A stretch of DNA of 64,000 nt from Rhodovulum kholense (GCF_003053725.1 NZ_QAYC01000014.1:1-64000), one strand, 5' to 3'; positions 25,269 through 35,787 are shown, counted from the first letter of the stretch. A program made the numbers and translations. Notes: generated from the sequence alone by a model not told the origin.

Positions 25269-26588
25269 ATGACCACCGTCACCCGTTTCGCGCCGTCGCC
25301 CACCGGCTACATCCATGTGGGCAACCTGCGCACCGCATTGTTCAACTACATGATCGCCCGCAAGGCCGGCGGTACCTTCATCCTGCGCTTCGACGATACC
25401 GACCCCGAACGGTCCAAGCAGGAATATATCGACGGCATCCGCGAGGACCTGGAATGGCTGGGCTTCAGCTGGGACCGCGAAGAACAGCAATCGGCGCGGC
25501 TCGACCGCTATGCCGAGGTCGCCGCCGAGCTGCGCGCCTCGGGGCGGCTTTACGAATGTTTCGAGACCCCGACCGAGCTGGACCTCAAGCGCAAGAAGCA
25601 GCTGAATATGGGCAAGCCGCCGGTCTATGACCGCGCCGCGCTGGACCTGTCCGAGGACGAGAAGGCCGCACTTCGCGCCGAGCGTCCCGGGCATTGGCGC
25701 TTTCTTCTGGACCGCGAGCGGATCGACTGGACCGACGGCATTCTGGGCGACATCTCCATCGACGCGGCCAGCGTGTCGGACCCGGTGCTGATCCGGGGCG
25801 ACGGGCAGGTGCTCTATACCTTCGCCTCGGTGGTCGACGATGTCGACATGGGCGTGACCTATATCGTGCGCGGATCGGATCACGTCACCAATACCGCGAC
25901 CCAGATCCAGATCATCGGGGCGATCGGCGGCACCGCGCCGCGCTTTGCCCACCATTCGCTCTTGACCGGCGCCCAGGGCGAGGCGCTGTCCAAGCGTCTG
26001 GGGCACCTGTCGCTGCGCGATCTGCGCGAGCAGGGGGTCGAGCCGATGGCGCTGTTGTCGCTGATGGCGCGGCTTGGGTCCTCGCAACCGGTCGAGCTGG
26101 CCGAAAGCCTCGACGAGCTGATCGAGGGCTTCGATATCGGTACCTTCGGCGCGGCACCGACCAAGTTCGACGAACACGACCTGTTCCCGCTGACTGCGAA
26201 GCACTTGCACGGGCTGCCCTTCGCGGCGGTGAAGGACGAGATCGCGGCGCTGGGCGTGCCGGATGCCCTGGCCGAACGGTTCTGGCAGGTGATGCGCGAG
26301 AACATCGTCACCCGGCGCGACCTGCCGGGCTGGTGGGCGCTGTGCCGCGACGGCGCCGAACCGCTGGTCGACGAGGAGGACCGCGCCTTCGTGACTGAGG
26401 CGCTGGCGCTGCTGCCCGAGCCGCCCTATGACGACGCGACCTGGGGCGCCTGGACGGCCGAGGTCAAGGCGCAGTCGGGCCGCAAGGGCAAGGGGCTTTT
26501 CATGCCGCTGCGCAAGGCCGTGACCGGCCGGGCCAAAGGCCCCGAAATGGGCGATCTGCTGCCGCTTCTGCAAAGGAAGCCCGGCTAG
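25269..26588 (+). CDS. gltX: Glutamyl-tRNA synthetase
   Basis: The 439-residue class I aminoacyl-tRNA synthetase charges tRNA-Glu. Motifs are RFAPSPTGYIHVGNLRTALFNY (HIGH motif as HVGN, residues 16-19), RFDDTDPERSK and the KMSKS equivalent in GEALSKRLGHLSL. It is shorter than the usual 465-490 residues, and the C-terminal anticodon-binding part is compact. Alphaproteobacteria often carry two gltX paralogues of different tRNA specificity (tRNA-Glu or tRNA-Gln), and this may be one of them. An ATG 2 codons upstream (25263) is an equal start. A strong terminator follows. Confidence 0.93.
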   Translation: MTTVTRFAPSPTGYIHVGNLRTALFNYMIARKAGGTFILRFDDTDPERSKQEYIDGIREDLEWLGFSWDREEQQSARLDRYAEVAAELRASGRLYECFETPTELDLKRKKQLNMGKPPVYDRAALDLSEDEKAALRAERPGHWRFLLDRERIDWTDGILGDISIDAASVSDPVLIRGDGQVLYTFASVVDDVDMGVTYIVRGSDHVTNTATQIQIIGAIGGTAPRFAHHSLLTGAQGEALSKRLGHLSLRDLREQGVEPMALLSLMARLGSSQPVELAESLDELIEGFDIGTFGAAPTKFDEHDLFPLTAKHLHGLPFAAVKDEIAALGVPDALAERFWQVMRENIVTRRDLPGWWALCRDGAEPLVDEEDRAFVTEALALLPEPPYDDATWGAWTAEVKAQSGRKGKGLFMPLRKAVTGRAKGPEMGDLLPLLQRKPG

Positions 26589-26662
26589 GCGCGCCCGTCC
26601 GGGTCCCGGCCGCGGAAAATTCGACCGGCCCCGGCCGCGATCCCTTCAGGAAGTTTGCGCGA

Positions 26663-26695
26663 GGGGCCCTGCGGGGCCCCCTTTTCTTTCGTTTT
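26663..26695 (+). terminator. Rho-independent terminator after gltX
   Basis: GGGGCCC at 26663-26669 pairs with GGGCCCC at 26674-26680 over a 4-nt loop and is followed by CTTTTCTTTCGTTTT. It is one of the few intrinsic terminators in the window with a real T-tract. Confidence 0.85.
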
Positions 26696-26767
26696 CCAGC
26701 CGCTTTCGGACAGGGTCCGCCAGAACGGCCCTTGCCGGAAAACGACGCATGATCTACGTCTCGCGGC

Positions 26768-26935
26768 ATCCGTCCCCGGGAGAATCCGGCGCTTGTCGCC
26801 GGTGCCGAAGGAGCAACCGCCCCGGTAAACTCTCAGGCAGCAAGGACCGCGGACGGACACGGACTCTGGAGAGAGGCGCGCGAGCGTCCGCCGAAGGGAT
26901 AGCGATCTCAGGCAAAGGGACAGAGGGGGCATCGG
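26768..26935 (+). ncRNA. Tandem glycine riboswitch
   Basis: Two consecutive glycine aptamers precede gcvT. The first (about 26770-26858) reads CCGGGAGAATCCGG ... GCCGAAGGAGCAACCGCC ... AAACTCTCAGGCAGCAAGGACCG. The second (about 26862-26932) reads CTCTGGAGAGAG ... CGCCGAAGGGATAGC ... ATCTCAGGCAAAGGGACAGAG. The CCGAAGG and CTCAGGCAAAnGGACAG cores are diagnostic. Glycine binding normally turns on the cleavage system. No terminator is evident between aptamer 2 and gcvT, so control may act on translation or through a structure I did not resolve. Confidence 0.95.
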
Positions 26936-27006
26936 AAGGGACGTCCATGGGGGGCGTCTGCGATGCCGCGATGCAAGCACGCATCCGGCCAGGGGAATGG
27001 TTTGCC

Positions 27007-28137
27007 ATGTCGGGCTTGCAGCGCACTGCGCTTTACGATCTGCATCTGGAACTGGGCGCGAAGATGGTGCCGTTCGCGGGCTACGAGATGCCTGTGCAAT
27101 ACGGGCTTGGCGTGATGAAGGAACACCTGCATTGCCGGGCGCGTGCGGGGCTGTTCGATGTCAGCCACATGGGCCAGGTCAGCCTGCGCCCGAAATCGGG
27201 CATGGTCGAGCATGCGGCCATCGCGCTGGAACACCTGGTGCCGGTGGATCTGGTCGGGCTGAAGCTCGGCCGCCAGCGCTATGCGATGTTCACCAATGAG
27301 GCGGGCGGCATTCTCGACGACCTGATGGTGGCGCGGCGCTGCGACGATCTGTTCGTCGTGCTCAACGCCGCCTGCAAGACGGCGGACATCGCCCATCTGC
27401 ACGCCTCCATCGGCTGCGATTGCGACATCGTCGAACTGACCGACCGCGCGCTTCTGGCGCTGCAGGGGCCCGAGGCCGAGGCGGTGCTGGAAACCCTGGC
27501 GCCCGGCGTGTCCGACATGCGCTTCATGGATGTGGCGATCATCGACACGCTCGACGGGCCGCTCTGGGTGTCGCGCTCGGGCTACACCGGCGAGGACGGG
27601 TTCGAGATTTCGGTGCCGGTCGAGCGCGCCGAGGCGCTGGCCCGGCAGTTGCTGGCCCATGAGGCGGTGGAACCGATCGGGCTTGGCGCCCGCGACAGCC
27701 TCAGGCTCGAGGCCGGGCTTTGCCTGTACGGCCATGACATCGACACCACGACAACGCCGGTCGAGGCCGATCTGGCCTGGGCGATCCAGAAGGCCCGCCG
27801 CAGCGGCGGCGCGCGCGAGGGCGGGTTTCCGGGCGCTGCGCGCATTCTGGCCGAGCTTGACACCGGCGCCGCCCGCCAGCGGGTGGGGCTCCGCCCCGAA
27901 GGCCGGGCGCCGATGCGCGAGGGCACCGCGCTTTACGCCGCAGAGACCGGCGGCGATCCCGTCGGCACGGTGACCTCGGGCGGTTTCGGCCCGTCGGTCG
28001 AGGCACCGGTCTCGATGGCCTACGTGCCCGTTGATCTTGCCCTGGAAGGGGCCAAACTCTGGGGCGAGGTGCGCGGCAAACGCCTGCCGGCCGAAATCGT
28101 GCGCCTGCCGTTCCGCCCGTCGACCTACAAGCGCTGA
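27007..28137 (+). CDS. gcvT: Glycine cleavage system T protein (aminomethyltransferase)
   Basis: The 376-residue T protein moves the aminomethyl carbon from lipoyl-H protein to tetrahydrofolate, releasing ammonia. Typical blocks: GAKMVPFAGYEMPVQY (residues 19-34), LFDVSHMGQVSL, SRSGYTGEDGFEISVP (folate site) and GLGARDSLRLEAGLCLYGHD. The ATG at 27007 has a purine-rich site (AGGGGA) about 10 bp before; an in-frame ATG at 26947 lies just after the riboswitch and would add 20 residues with no family support. First gene of the operon gcvT-gcvH-gcvP. Confidence 0.95.
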   Translation: MSGLQRTALYDLHLELGAKMVPFAGYEMPVQYGLGVMKEHLHCRARAGLFDVSHMGQVSLRPKSGMVEHAAIALEHLVPVDLVGLKLGRQRYAMFTNEAGGILDDLMVARRCDDLFVVLNAACKTADIAHLHASIGCDCDIVELTDRALLALQGPEAEAVLETLAPGVSDMRFMDVAIIDTLDGPLWVSRSGYTGEDGFEISVPVERAEALARQLLAHEAVEPIGLGARDSLRLEAGLCLYGHDIDTTTTPVEADLAWAIQKARRSGGAREGGFPGAARILAELDTGAARQRVGLRPEGRAPMREGTALYAAETGGDPVGTVTSGGFGPSVEAPVSMAYVPVDLALEGAKLWGEVRGKRLPAEIVRLPFRPSTYKR

Positions 28138-28149
28138 GGGACACTAGCG

Positions 28150-28509
28150 ATGAAATTCACCGAACAGCACGAATGGCTCCGCGTCGAGGACGATCTCGTC
28201 GTCGTGGGCATCACCGATCATGCCGCCGAACAGCTGGGCGACGTGGTCTTCGTCGATCTGCCCGAAGAGGGCACGACGGTCTCGAAGGATGACGAGGTCG
28301 TGGTGATCGAAAGCGTCAAGGCCGCGTCCGACATCCTGGCCCCGCTGGATGGCGAGATCGTCGAGGTCAACCACGCCCTGACCGACACGCCCGCCAAGGT
28401 GAACGAGGACCCGACCGGCGACGGCTGGTTCTTCAAGATGAAGATCGAGGACCTCTCGGCGCTCGACGAGTTCATGGACGAAGCCGCCTATCAGGCCTTC
28501 ATCGACTGA
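28150..28509 (+). CDS. gcvH: Glycine cleavage system H protein
   Basis: The 119-residue carrier protein holds the lipoyl arm. The lipoylation site is Lys57 in [12 protein letters not shown]; the N-terminal start [14 protein letters not shown] is canonical. It lies 12 bp after gcvT and 13 bp before gcvP. Length is slightly below the usual 125-130 residues, with no missing core element. Confidence 0.97.
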   Translation: MKFTEQHEWLRVEDDLVVVGITDHAAEQLGDVVFVDLPEEGTTVSKDDEVVVIESVKAASDILAPLDGEIVEVNHALTDTPAKVNEDPTGDGWFFKMKIEDLSALDEFMDEAAYQAFID

Positions 28510-28522
28510 TTTCGGGACACTC

Positions 28523-31372
28523 ATGCCTTATACCCCCAGCACCTACCTGCCCTACGATTTCGCGAACCGCCGCCATATCGGTCCCTCTCCGGAGGAAATG
28601 ACCGAGATGCTGGAGGTGCTGGGGCTGCAAAGCCTCGAAGAGCTGATCGGAGAGACCGTGCCCGACAGCATCCTTCAGGCCGAGCCGCTCGATTTCGGCA
28701 AGCCCAAGTCCGAACGCGAGATGCTGTGGTTCATGCGCCAGATCGCGAAGAAGAACCGTGCCTTCACCACGCTGATCGGACAGGGCTATTACGGCACCGT
28801 CACGCCGCCAGCGATCCAGCGCAACATCCTGGAAAACCCCGCCTGGTACACCGCCTACACGCCCTACCAGCCGGAAATCAGCCAGGGCCGGCTCGAGGCG
28901 TTGCTGAACTACCAGACGATGGTGTCGGACCTCACCGGGCTTGAGATCGCCAATGCCTCGCTCCTGGACGAATCCACCGCCTGCGCCGAGGCGATGACCA
29001 TGGCCCAGCGGGTGGCGAAATCGAAGGCGGGCGCGATCTTCGTCGACCGCGACTGCCATCCGCATAACATCGCGGTGATCCGGACCCGGGCCGAGCCGCT
29101 GGGGATCGAGGTGATCGTCGGCGACCCCTTCACCGATCTCGAGCCTGAAAAGGTCTTTGCCGGGCTCTTCCAGTATCCCGGCACCTACGGCCATATCCAT
29201 GATTTCACCGGTCCGATTGCCGATCTGCACGCGGCCGAGGCGCTGGGCATCGTCGTGGCCGATCCGATGGCGCTGGTCGTGCTGAAGGAACCGGGCGCGA
29301 TGGGGGCCGACATCGCCGTGGGGTCCACCCAGCGCTTTGGCGTGCCGATGGGCTTTGGCGGTCCGCATGCGGCCTACATGGCCTGCCGCGGCGCCTACAA
29401 GCGCGCCATGCCCGGCCGGATCGTCGGCGTCTCGGTCGATTCGCGCGGCAACAAGGCGTACCGCCTGGCGCTGCAGACGCGCGAGCAGCATATCCGCCGC
29501 GAAAAGGCGACCTCGAATGTCTGCACCGCCCAGGCGCTTTTGGCCGTCATGGCGGGCTTCTATGCGGTCTTCCATGGACCCAAGGGGCTGAGCGCCATCG
29601 CCCAGCGCATCCACCGCAAGGCGGTGCGCACCGCGCGCGGGTTGCAGGAGGCGGGGTTCGCCGTGGAACCGGCCGAATTCTTCGACACCTTCACCGTCGA
29701 TGTGGGCCCGATGCAGGGCGTGATCTACAACGCGGCGCTGGCCGAAAAGATCAACCTGCGCCGGATCGGCACGACGAAGCTTGGCATCGCGCTGGACGAG
29801 ACCACCCGGCCCGCGTCGATTGAGGCGCTGTGGCGCGCCTTCGGGATCGTGCGCAAGGACAAGGGCGGCGACGGCGAATACCGCTTCCCCGAGGGCATGA
29901 TCCGCGAGAGCGACTTCCTGACCCATCCGGTCTTCCACATGAACCGGGCCGAGACCGAGATGATGCGCTACATGCGCCGTCTGGCCGACCGCGATCTGGC
30001 GCTCGACCGGGCGATGATCCCGCTGGGGTCCTGCACCATGAAGCTGAACGCCGCGGTCGAGATGATGCCGATCACCTGGCCGGAGTTTTCCAACATCCAC
30101 CCGCTGGCCCCCGCCGATCAGGTCCGGGGCTTTGCCGAGATGCTGGACGATCTGGCCGACAAGCTGTGCCAGATCACCGGCTATGACGCGATGTCGTTCC
30201 AGCCCAATTCGGGGGCGGCGGGCGAATATGCGGGGCTCATGACCATCGCCGCCTATCACCGGGCGCGGGGCGAGGGGCACCGGCGGATCTGCCTGATCCC
30301 GACCTCGGCGCACGGGACCAACCCGGCCTCGGCGCAGATGGCGGGAATGAAGGTCGTCGCGGTCAAGTCGGCCGCGAATGGCGATATCGATCTTGAAGAT
30401 TTCCGGGCCAAGGCCGAGGCTGCGGGCGGCGATCTGGCGGCCTGCATGATCACCTATCCCTCGACCCATGGCGTCTTCGAAGAGACGGTGCGCGAGGTCT
30501 GCGAGATCACCCATGCCCATGGCGGGCAGGTCTATCTGGACGGCGCCAACCTGAACGCGCTGGTGGGGCTCGTGAAGCCCGGCGAGATCGGGTCGGACGT
30601 GAGCCACCTGAACCTGCACAAGACCTTCTGCATCCCCCATGGCGGCGGCGGGCCGGGCATGGGACCGATCGGCGTCAAGGCGCATCTGGAGCCCTATCTG
30701 CCGGCCGATCCCGCGACCGGCGAGACCGGCGCGGTCAGCGGCGCGATGCACGGCTCGGCCTCGATCCTGCCGATCAGCTATGCCTATGTGCTGCTGATGG
30801 GCGGCGCGGGGCTGACCCAGGCGACCAAGGTCGCGATCCTGAACGCCAATTACATCGCCAAGCGCCTGGAGGGGGCCTATGACGTGCTCTTCAAGGGCCG
30901 CAAGGGCCGGGTCGCGCATGAATGCATCGTCGACACCCGCGATTTCGTGGACACGGCCGGGGTCACGGTCGACGACATCGCCAAGCGGCTGATCGATTGC
31001 GGCTTCCACGCGCCGACCATGAGCTGGCCGGTGGCGGGCACGCTGATGATCGAGCCGACCGAGTCGGAAACCAAGGCCGAGCTCGACCGCTTCATCACCG
31101 CGATGCTGGCGATCCGCGACGAGATCCGCGAGATCGCCGAGGGCGGGATCGAGAAGAGCAACAACCCGCTGAAGAAGGCGCCGCACACGGTCGAGGATCT
31201 GGTGGCCGACTGGGACCGTCCCTATTCGCGCGAGCAGGGCTGCTTCCCGCCGGGCGCGTTCCGGGTCGACAAGTACTGGCCGCCGGTCGGACGGGTCGAC
31301 AACGCCTATGGCGACCGCAACCTGATCTGCACCTGCCCGCCGGTCGAAGAGGTCGCGGACGCGGCCGAATAG
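28523..31372 (+). CDS. gcvP: Glycine dehydrogenase (decarboxylating), P protein
   Basis: The 949-residue pyridoxal-phosphate enzyme decarboxylates glycine and passes the aminomethyl group to GcvH. It is the single-chain, two-half form. Markers are [14 protein letters not shown] near the N-terminus, [16 protein letters not shown], the catalytic Lys region [19 protein letters not shown] near residue 705, and the C-terminal NRRC-type [14 protein letters not shown]. The promoter is shared with gcvT, so it is under the glycine riboswitch. A GC-rich hairpin follows. Confidence 0.97.
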   Translation: MPYTPSTYLPYDFANRRHIGPSPEEMTEMLEVLGLQSLEELIGETVPDSILQAEPLDFGKPKSEREMLWFMRQIAKKNRAFTTLIGQGYYGTVTPPAIQRNILENPAWYTAYTPYQPEISQGRLEALLNYQTMVSDLTGLEIANASLLDESTACAEAMTMAQRVAKSKAGAIFVDRDCHPHNIAVIRTRAEPLGIEVIVGDPFTDLEPEKVFAGLFQYPGTYGHIHDFTGPIADLHAAEALGIVVADPMALVVLKEPGAMGADIAVGSTQRFGVPMGFGGPHAAYMACRGAYKRAMPGRIVGVSVDSRGNKAYRLALQTREQHIRREKATSNVCTAQALLAVMAGFYAVFHGPKGLSAIAQRIHRKAVRTARGLQEAGFAVEPAEFFDTFTVDVGPMQGVIYNAALAEKINLRRIGTTKLGIALDETTRPASIEALWRAFGIVRKDKGGDGEYRFPEGMIRESDFLTHPVFHMNRAETEMMRYMRRLADRDLALDRAMIPLGSCTMKLNAAVEMMPITWPEFSNIHPLAPADQVRGFAEMLDDLADKLCQITGYDAMSFQPNSGAAGEYAGLMTIAAYHRARGEGHRRICLIPTSAHGTNPASAQMAGMKVVAVKSAANGDIDLEDFRAKAEAAGGDLAACMITYPSTHGVFEETVREVCEITHAHGGQVYLDGANLNALVGLVKPGEIGSDVSHLNLHKTFCIPHGGGGPGMGPIGVKAHLEPYLPADPATGETGAVSGAMHGSASILPISYAYVLLMGGAGLTQATKVAILNANYIAKRLEGAYDVLFKGRKGRVAHECIVDTRDFVDTAGVTVDDIAKRLIDCGFHAPTMSWPVAGTLMIEPTESETKAELDRFITAMLAIRDEIREIAEGGIEKSNNPLKKAPHTVEDLVADWDRPYSREQGCFPPGAFRVDKYWPPVGRVDNAYGDRNLICTCPPVEEVADAAE

Positions 31373-31391
31373 GCCCGCGCGGTCAGGAACG

Positions 31392-31416
31392 CGGCCCCGG
31401 CATCTGTCCGGGGCCG
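31392..31416. terminator. Hairpin between gcvP and the convergent DUF2254 gene
   Basis: CGGCCCCGG (31392-31400) and CCGGGGCCG (31408-31416) form a perfect 9-bp stem with a 7-nt loop between two convergent genes. Neither side has a good T-tract, though CGTCGTTTC follows on the plus strand. Confidence 0.55.
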
Positions 31417-31429
31417 ACGTCGTTTCGGG

Positions 31430-32662
31430 CTACGATCCGGCCAGACGTCTCAGCGCGGCCTTGTCCTCGTCGATCACCAGCGCGGTCTCGGCATGGGTCA
31501 GCGCCCGGCGGGTCATCGCCGCGGCGGCGCGGGCCAGGGCAGGATCGTCGCCCTGGCGCAGCGTGTTCAGCGCATGCATGAGCCGCAGTGCCACCTCGCG
31601 CATCGGCGCACCGTCGCGGGCGATGGCGGCGAAGGCGTCCTCGACCAGATCGTCGGCGCAGAGCGCCGGGGCATGGAGCCTCGGGTAGCGGATCTCGTCG
31701 CCCGCCGCCGGGCATTCGGCCAGAAGCCGTTCCAGCCGCCCGAGAATGTCGATGGCGGTGCCCGGGTCGTTGATCCCGGGAGACAGCGCGCGCGAGGCAA
31801 TTTCGGACAGCACGATCAACGCGAAGCGCGCATCCTGGTCGAAGCTGCGCACCGCCTCGATCTCGAAGGCTGTGGCAATGCGGGCGGCGTCGAGCGCGCC
31901 GGGCGGATGGACATGGGCCAGAGCCCGCCCTGAGACGAGAAAGCTGCCGGGCACGGCCGTGATCCAGATTTCGGCCCCGGCCTTTTCGGCCTGCTCGGAC
32001 AGGGCCGCCATGTCGACCAGCTGGACATAGCCGCCGCGCGGCGCGGGCACGGCCTCGGCGCCGTCGGGCGGGGTTTTGTCGTCGGGCAGGGGAGTGGCCA
32101 GCAGGCTTGGGGCGGTGCGGGCCGCGGTCAGCGTCGCGCGGGCGCGAAGGGTCGCCTGGGCGATGGTCTCGTCCATGCTGCCGAGCCGCGACAGATGGTC
32201 GATCCAGCGCAGGATCGCGATCACCACCAGCGCCACCACCAGCACGGTGAAGGCGAACAGCACGAAGGGGGCGGCGCCGGTATAGGCGCCCGCCCGGAAC
32301 AGGATGATCGAGACCAGCGCGAAGATGAAGGCGCCGATGAAGGTCGCCAGCACGGTCTGGGTCGTGGTGTCCTCCAGCAGCAGCCGGTGCGAGCGCGGCG
32401 TCACCTGGCTTGAGGCCTGGCGGTGCGTCGTGACCATGATCGACAGCGAGAAGGTCGTGACCGCCAGCATTGACGAGGCCAGCACGTCAAGCACCGGCAT
32501 CACCGCATCCTCGCCCAGCCGGTCCGCGAGCCCCTGCGGGATGACCGGACCCAAAAGCGCCGCGGCCCCCGCCGCGACGATCCCCAGCACCGCGATCAGG
32601 CTGCTGCGCACCCAGAGCCGGCGCGACAGGCGAACGACCTGCCAGAGCCGAAGCGATTTCAT
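31430..32662 (-). CDS. DUF2254 family membrane protein
   Basis: A 410-residue protein with about four N-terminal membrane spans (SSLIAVLGIVAAGAAALLG, LDVLASSMLAVTTFSLSIMV, VLATFIGAFIFALVSIILF, APFVLFAFTVLVVALVVIAI) and a soluble C-terminal half. The block TTFSLSIMVTTHRQASSQVTPR and the later LALSPGINDPGTAID (here RALSPGINDPGTAIDIL) are diagnostic for DUF2254, whose function is unknown. No regulatory partner is beside it. Its promoter region is shared with the divergent trxC. Confidence 0.85.
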   Translation of the reverse strand: MKSLRLWQVVRLSRRLWVRSSLIAVLGIVAAGAAALLGPVIPQGLADRLGEDAVMPVLDVLASSMLAVTTFSLSIMVTTHRQASSQVTPRSHRLLLEDTTTQTVLATFIGAFIFALVSIILFRAGAYTGAAPFVLFAFTVLVVALVVIAILRWIDHLSRLGSMDETIAQATLRARATLTAARTAPSLLATPLPDDKTPPDGAEAVPAPRGGYVQLVDMAALSEQAEKAGAEIWITAVPGSFLVSGRALAHVHPPGALDAARIATAFEIEAVRSFDQDARFALIVLSEIASRALSPGINDPGTAIDILGRLERLLAECPAAGDEIRYPRLHAPALCADDLVEDAFAAIARDGAPMREVALRLMHALNTLRQGDDPALARAAAAMTRRALTHAETALVIDEDKAALRRLAGS

Positions 32663-32818
32663 CCGTGGGTCTCCCGCTGCCGTTGCATGGGGTCGATCCT
32701 AGCCCGCGACCCGGACGGGTAAAGCCGGATGCGGGCCGGACGCCCGGGCGAATCTCCTTGAACGGGACTGGGCCGCCCCGATATATTCATAACACGGAAT
32801 GTCTCGGAGGCTCGCCCG

Positions 32819-33262
32819 ATGGCCGATGCGCTGAAACTGACCTGCCTTGCCTGCGGAACCGCCAACCGCCTGCCCGTCGACCGGCTGGGCGAGGCGCCCA
32901 GATGCGGCGTTTGCGGCACCCGGCTTGCCGACGGGCGGGTGCACGAGATCGACCTCGCCACGCTCGAGAAAAGCCGCAAGGACGATCTGCCGCTACTGGT
33001 CGATTTCTGGGCCGCCTGGTGCGGGCCCTGCCGGATGATGGCGCCGCAATTCTCGGCCGCGGCGCGGATGTTGCTGCCCGAGGCGCGGCTGGCCAAGCTG
33101 GACACCGAGGCCCATCCGGGGGCGGCGGACCGTTTCGATGTGCGCGGCATCCCGCTTCTGATCCTGTTTCACCGGGGCCGCGAGGTCGCCCGGCTGACCG
33201 GGGCGCGGCCCGCGGAAGAGATCGTGAAATTTGTGCGCCATCACGTGGGGCAGACCGCTTGA
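32819..33262 (+). CDS. trxC: Thioredoxin 2 (zinc-containing)
   Basis: The 147-residue protein matches thioredoxin 2: an N-terminal zinc ribbon with Cys9, Cys12, Cys29 and Cys32 (CLACG, CGVCG) and a thioredoxin domain with WCGPC (Cys68, Cys71) and the cis-proline RGIPLLILF. TrxC reduces disulfides during oxidative stress and is often under peroxide control. A ribosome site (CTCGGAGG) lies 8 bp before the ATG. The tRNA-Ala gene follows 35 bp after the stop. Confidence 0.95.
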   Translation: MADALKLTCLACGTANRLPVDRLGEAPRCGVCGTRLADGRVHEIDLATLEKSRKDDLPLLVDFWAAWCGPCRMMAPQFSAAARMLLPEARLAKLDTEAHPGAADRFDVRGIPLLILFHRGREVARLTGARPAEEIVKFVRHHVGQTA

Positions 33263-33297
33263 CATCCCCCGCGCCATACTGCAAATGACCGCTCACC

Positions 33298-33373
<76 letters not shown>

Positions 33374-33653
33374 GATCACCCATGAAATTTGTGCAGATCA
33401 AGCCCTTCGGGGCCCGTCCGGCAGGTCACTGCCGGCAAGCGTTGCGCTTTTGCGCCTTGTTCCGCTTATCGGGAGGCGGACGGCATGACGCGCCTTTGCC
33501 CGCGTGACGTCCTGTGCTTTTCTGTCGCTGGTTCGGCCGCGTCGGCACCCCCTGCCATTGGGTCGGACCGGGGCGCCGGTGCGGCAGACCCCATCGTTGC
33601 CTTAGCCGAGTTGCCGTGTTTTTGGACCCTCAGACAGCCGCGGATCGCCAGCC
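33374..33653. other. Intergenic region after tRNA-Ala
   Basis: In these 280 bp I see no gene, terminator with T-run or repeat. They contain the promoter region of the TPR-containing regulator downstream. Confidence 0.35.
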
Positions 33654-35420
33654 ATGACATACCCTTCCCGGGAGGGCGGAGCCGTGGCGCCATTGCGCCA
33701 TGAGGCGGTGCTTGAGGCGGTGGCGGCCATCCGTACCGCCGGGGTGCTCGGGCGCAGCCCGCGCCGCGCCCGCCTGCTGGATTACCTGATCGACCGCGAA
33801 CTTTCGGGCCATGGCGAGGATATCAAGCCCCATGCCATCGCGGTCGAGGTGTTCGACCGCGACCCGCGGTTCGATCCCGGCCGCGACAGCATCGTGCGGA
33901 CCGAGATCGGGCGGCTGCGCGAGGCGCTGGCGCGGTTCTATGCGCTGGCCGATCCCGAACTGCCGGTGATCGAGATCCCCCGGGGCAGTTGCCGCCCGAC
34001 GCTTCGGCCCGGGCCGGGCGAATCCGGGCCGCCGCCTTCGCCCTGGCCGCGCCGCCTTGCGGCTCTGGCCGGGCTGATGATGCTGATCGCGATCGTGCCG
34101 ATGCTCTGGCAGGCCCATGTCCGCCAAGCCCAGGAGCGGGTCTTTGCCGCAGCGGCGCGCCCGATCGAGGAGGCGCCCTACCGGGTTCTGCGGGTCGCGG
34201 TGCTGCCGTTCCGGGCCGAGGGTCGGCTCGAGGGGATCGAGGATCTGGCCTATGGCTTCGGCGCCGAGATCGCCACCGACCTTGCCGCCCATCCCTGGAT
34301 CGCGACCAGCGCGCCGCGCGATGCCGCGCGGGCGGCCGAGACCGCCGATTACCTTCTGCGGGGGCGGCTGATGTGGCGCCGCGACACGCTGCTGGCGCAA
34401 CTTGAACTGATCTCGTTTCCCGGCCGCCGCACGGTCTGGACCACCTTCCAGCGGATCGGCGACTCGGCGGATGCGCTGCAGGAGACCGAACGCACGGTGC
34501 TGGGTCAGATCGTCCGGCGGCTGGGAGCGGCGCATCGCGTGCGCCCCGAACTGATGCGCGCGCCGCCCCCGCGCTATGCCGAGTCGGACCTGCCCGATCT
34601 GTCCTGCCTGATGGGCATTCACCGCTATCTTGCCGCCCCGGCCGCGCCCTCGCATGCGGCGCTGAGCAGCTGTCTGGGCCGGGTCGTCGACAGTCACCCG
34701 CGCTATGGCGAGGCCTGGGCGGCGCTGGCCTTGCTGCGTCTGGACGAGGCGCGGTTCGGGCGCAACCTGCGGTCCGGTCCGGGGGCGGTGGCGTCGGCCT
34801 GGGGCGATGCGGCCCGGGCGACCTCGCAGGCGCTGCGGCTGGCGCCGCAGGGGCTGATGACGCTGCACGCGGCCGCGATTCTGGCCATCGAGGGGCCGGG
34901 GCGCGACACGGCGGCGTTTCAGGCCCATGCCGCGCGGCTTTTGGAGCTTTACCCCCACCATCCGCCGAGTCTTGCGATGGTGGGTCTGGATCTGGCCGCC
35001 TATGAGGGGCGCTGGGACGAGGGGCTGGCGCTGGTCGCGCAGGCGCTGCGGCTTGAACCCGATGCGCCGGGCCGGTTCCATCTCGCGCCCGCGTTGAAGG
35101 CGCTGATGGGGGCCGACGATGCCGCCGCGCTGGCGGCGGTCGGTCGGCTCGATCCGGCGGGGTCGCCCCTCGAACGTCTGCTGGTCGCGCTGGCGCGGGC
35201 GCGCCTGCCCGGGGCCGCCCCGGCCGGGCCGCCCGCCGCGCTGGCCCTGGCCGCGACCGCCACCGATGCGCCGCCGCCGCCTGTCGTGGCGGGCGCATTG
35301 TTCGATCGCGCCGCGGCCGAGGCCTTCGTGCGCGGGCAGCGCTATACGCCCGGGCTCGAGACCGAATTGCTGCGCCAGATCGCTGCCGCCGACCCGGCTC
35401 CGGCCGCGGCCCTGCCCTGA
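33654..35420 (+). CDS. Membrane-anchored regulator-like protein with N-terminal DNA-binding-type domain and TPR-like C-terminus
   Basis: The 588-residue protein has three parts. Residues 30-105 (ARLLDYLIDRELSGHGEDIK, AIAVEVFDRDPRFDPGRDSI, VRTEIGRLREAL) match a domain found at the N-terminus of proteobacterial regulators and adenylate-cyclase-like proteins, thought to bind DNA. A single span follows (LAALAGLMMLIAIVPMLW, about residues 131-148). The rest has TolB-like (VAVLPFRAEGRLEGIEDLAYGF) and helical TPR-like repeats (EAWAALALLRLDEARFG, LLELYPHHPPSLAMVG). It sits upstream of opgG, separated by a gap with its own promoter-like box. Control of glucan synthesis is only a positional guess. Confidence 0.6.
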   Translation: MTYPSREGGAVAPLRHEAVLEAVAAIRTAGVLGRSPRRARLLDYLIDRELSGHGEDIKPHAIAVEVFDRDPRFDPGRDSIVRTEIGRLREALARFYALADPELPVIEIPRGSCRPTLRPGPGESGPPPSPWPRRLAALAGLMMLIAIVPMLWQAHVRQAQERVFAAAARPIEEAPYRVLRVAVLPFRAEGRLEGIEDLAYGFGAEIATDLAAHPWIATSAPRDAARAAETADYLLRGRLMWRRDTLLAQLELISFPGRRTVWTTFQRIGDSADALQETERTVLGQIVRRLGAAHRVRPELMRAPPPRYAESDLPDLSCLMGIHRYLAAPAAPSHAALSSCLGRVVDSHPRYGEAWAALALLRLDEARFGRNLRSGPGAVASAWGDAARATSQALRLAPQGLMTLHAAAILAIEGPGRDTAAFQAHAARLLELYPHHPPSLAMVGLDLAAYEGRWDEGLALVAQALRLEPDAPGRFHLAPALKALMGADDAAALAAVGRLDPAGSPLERLLVALARARLPGAAPAGPPAALALAATATDAPPPPVVAGALFDRAAAEAFVRGQRYTPGLETELLRQIAAADPAPAAALP

Positions 35421-35528
35421 CCGGGCGTTCGCCCCGCGACCGGGCTCAGGTCCGGCACCGGTTCGGCCCCGGTTCGGAAGCGCCCCGCGGGGCCTTCCGG
35501 TCCCGGACGGCGGCGGCGTTCCGGCGCA

Positions 35529-35556
35529 TTGAAGTCGGCAATTGTATGCTTATTAT
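35529..35556 (+). promoter_or_regulatory. Putative sigma-70-type promoter for opgGHC
   Basis: TTGAAG (35529-35534), a 16-bp spacer, and TATTAT (35551-35556) lie in an AT-rich patch otherwise rare here, about 190-230 bp before the opgG start. The long leader that follows would be untranslated. Prediction from sequence only. Confidence 0.45.
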
Positions 35557-35787
35557 TTTCGCGTTATGGCAGAGTCTTGCGCATCGGGCGTATGGCGATG
35601 ACTGGAAATCCGCTTGCCGCCGAGCGGGGGAATTGCAGCCGTTGTCAGATGCTCCAGATTCTGCGCAAGCATCGGGTTTTTCCGGCATGATTCTGCCACG
35701 CGGCACCCTTAATGGTGCGACGGGTCGGGACAAACGGAGAGTCTGGTGGCAATCAAGAATGACGAGCCTTGGTTAAGGGGTCCATTA

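Noticed and set aside
28499-31186. Open frame of 895 codons on the minus strand
   Set aside because: Antisense of gcvP, with the same composition artefact and no family signature.
35546-35776. Short ORF ahead of opgG
   Set aside because: It lies in the presumed opgG leader, ends across the real start region, and has no ribosome site or family match. A real leader peptide cannot be excluded but is not supported.
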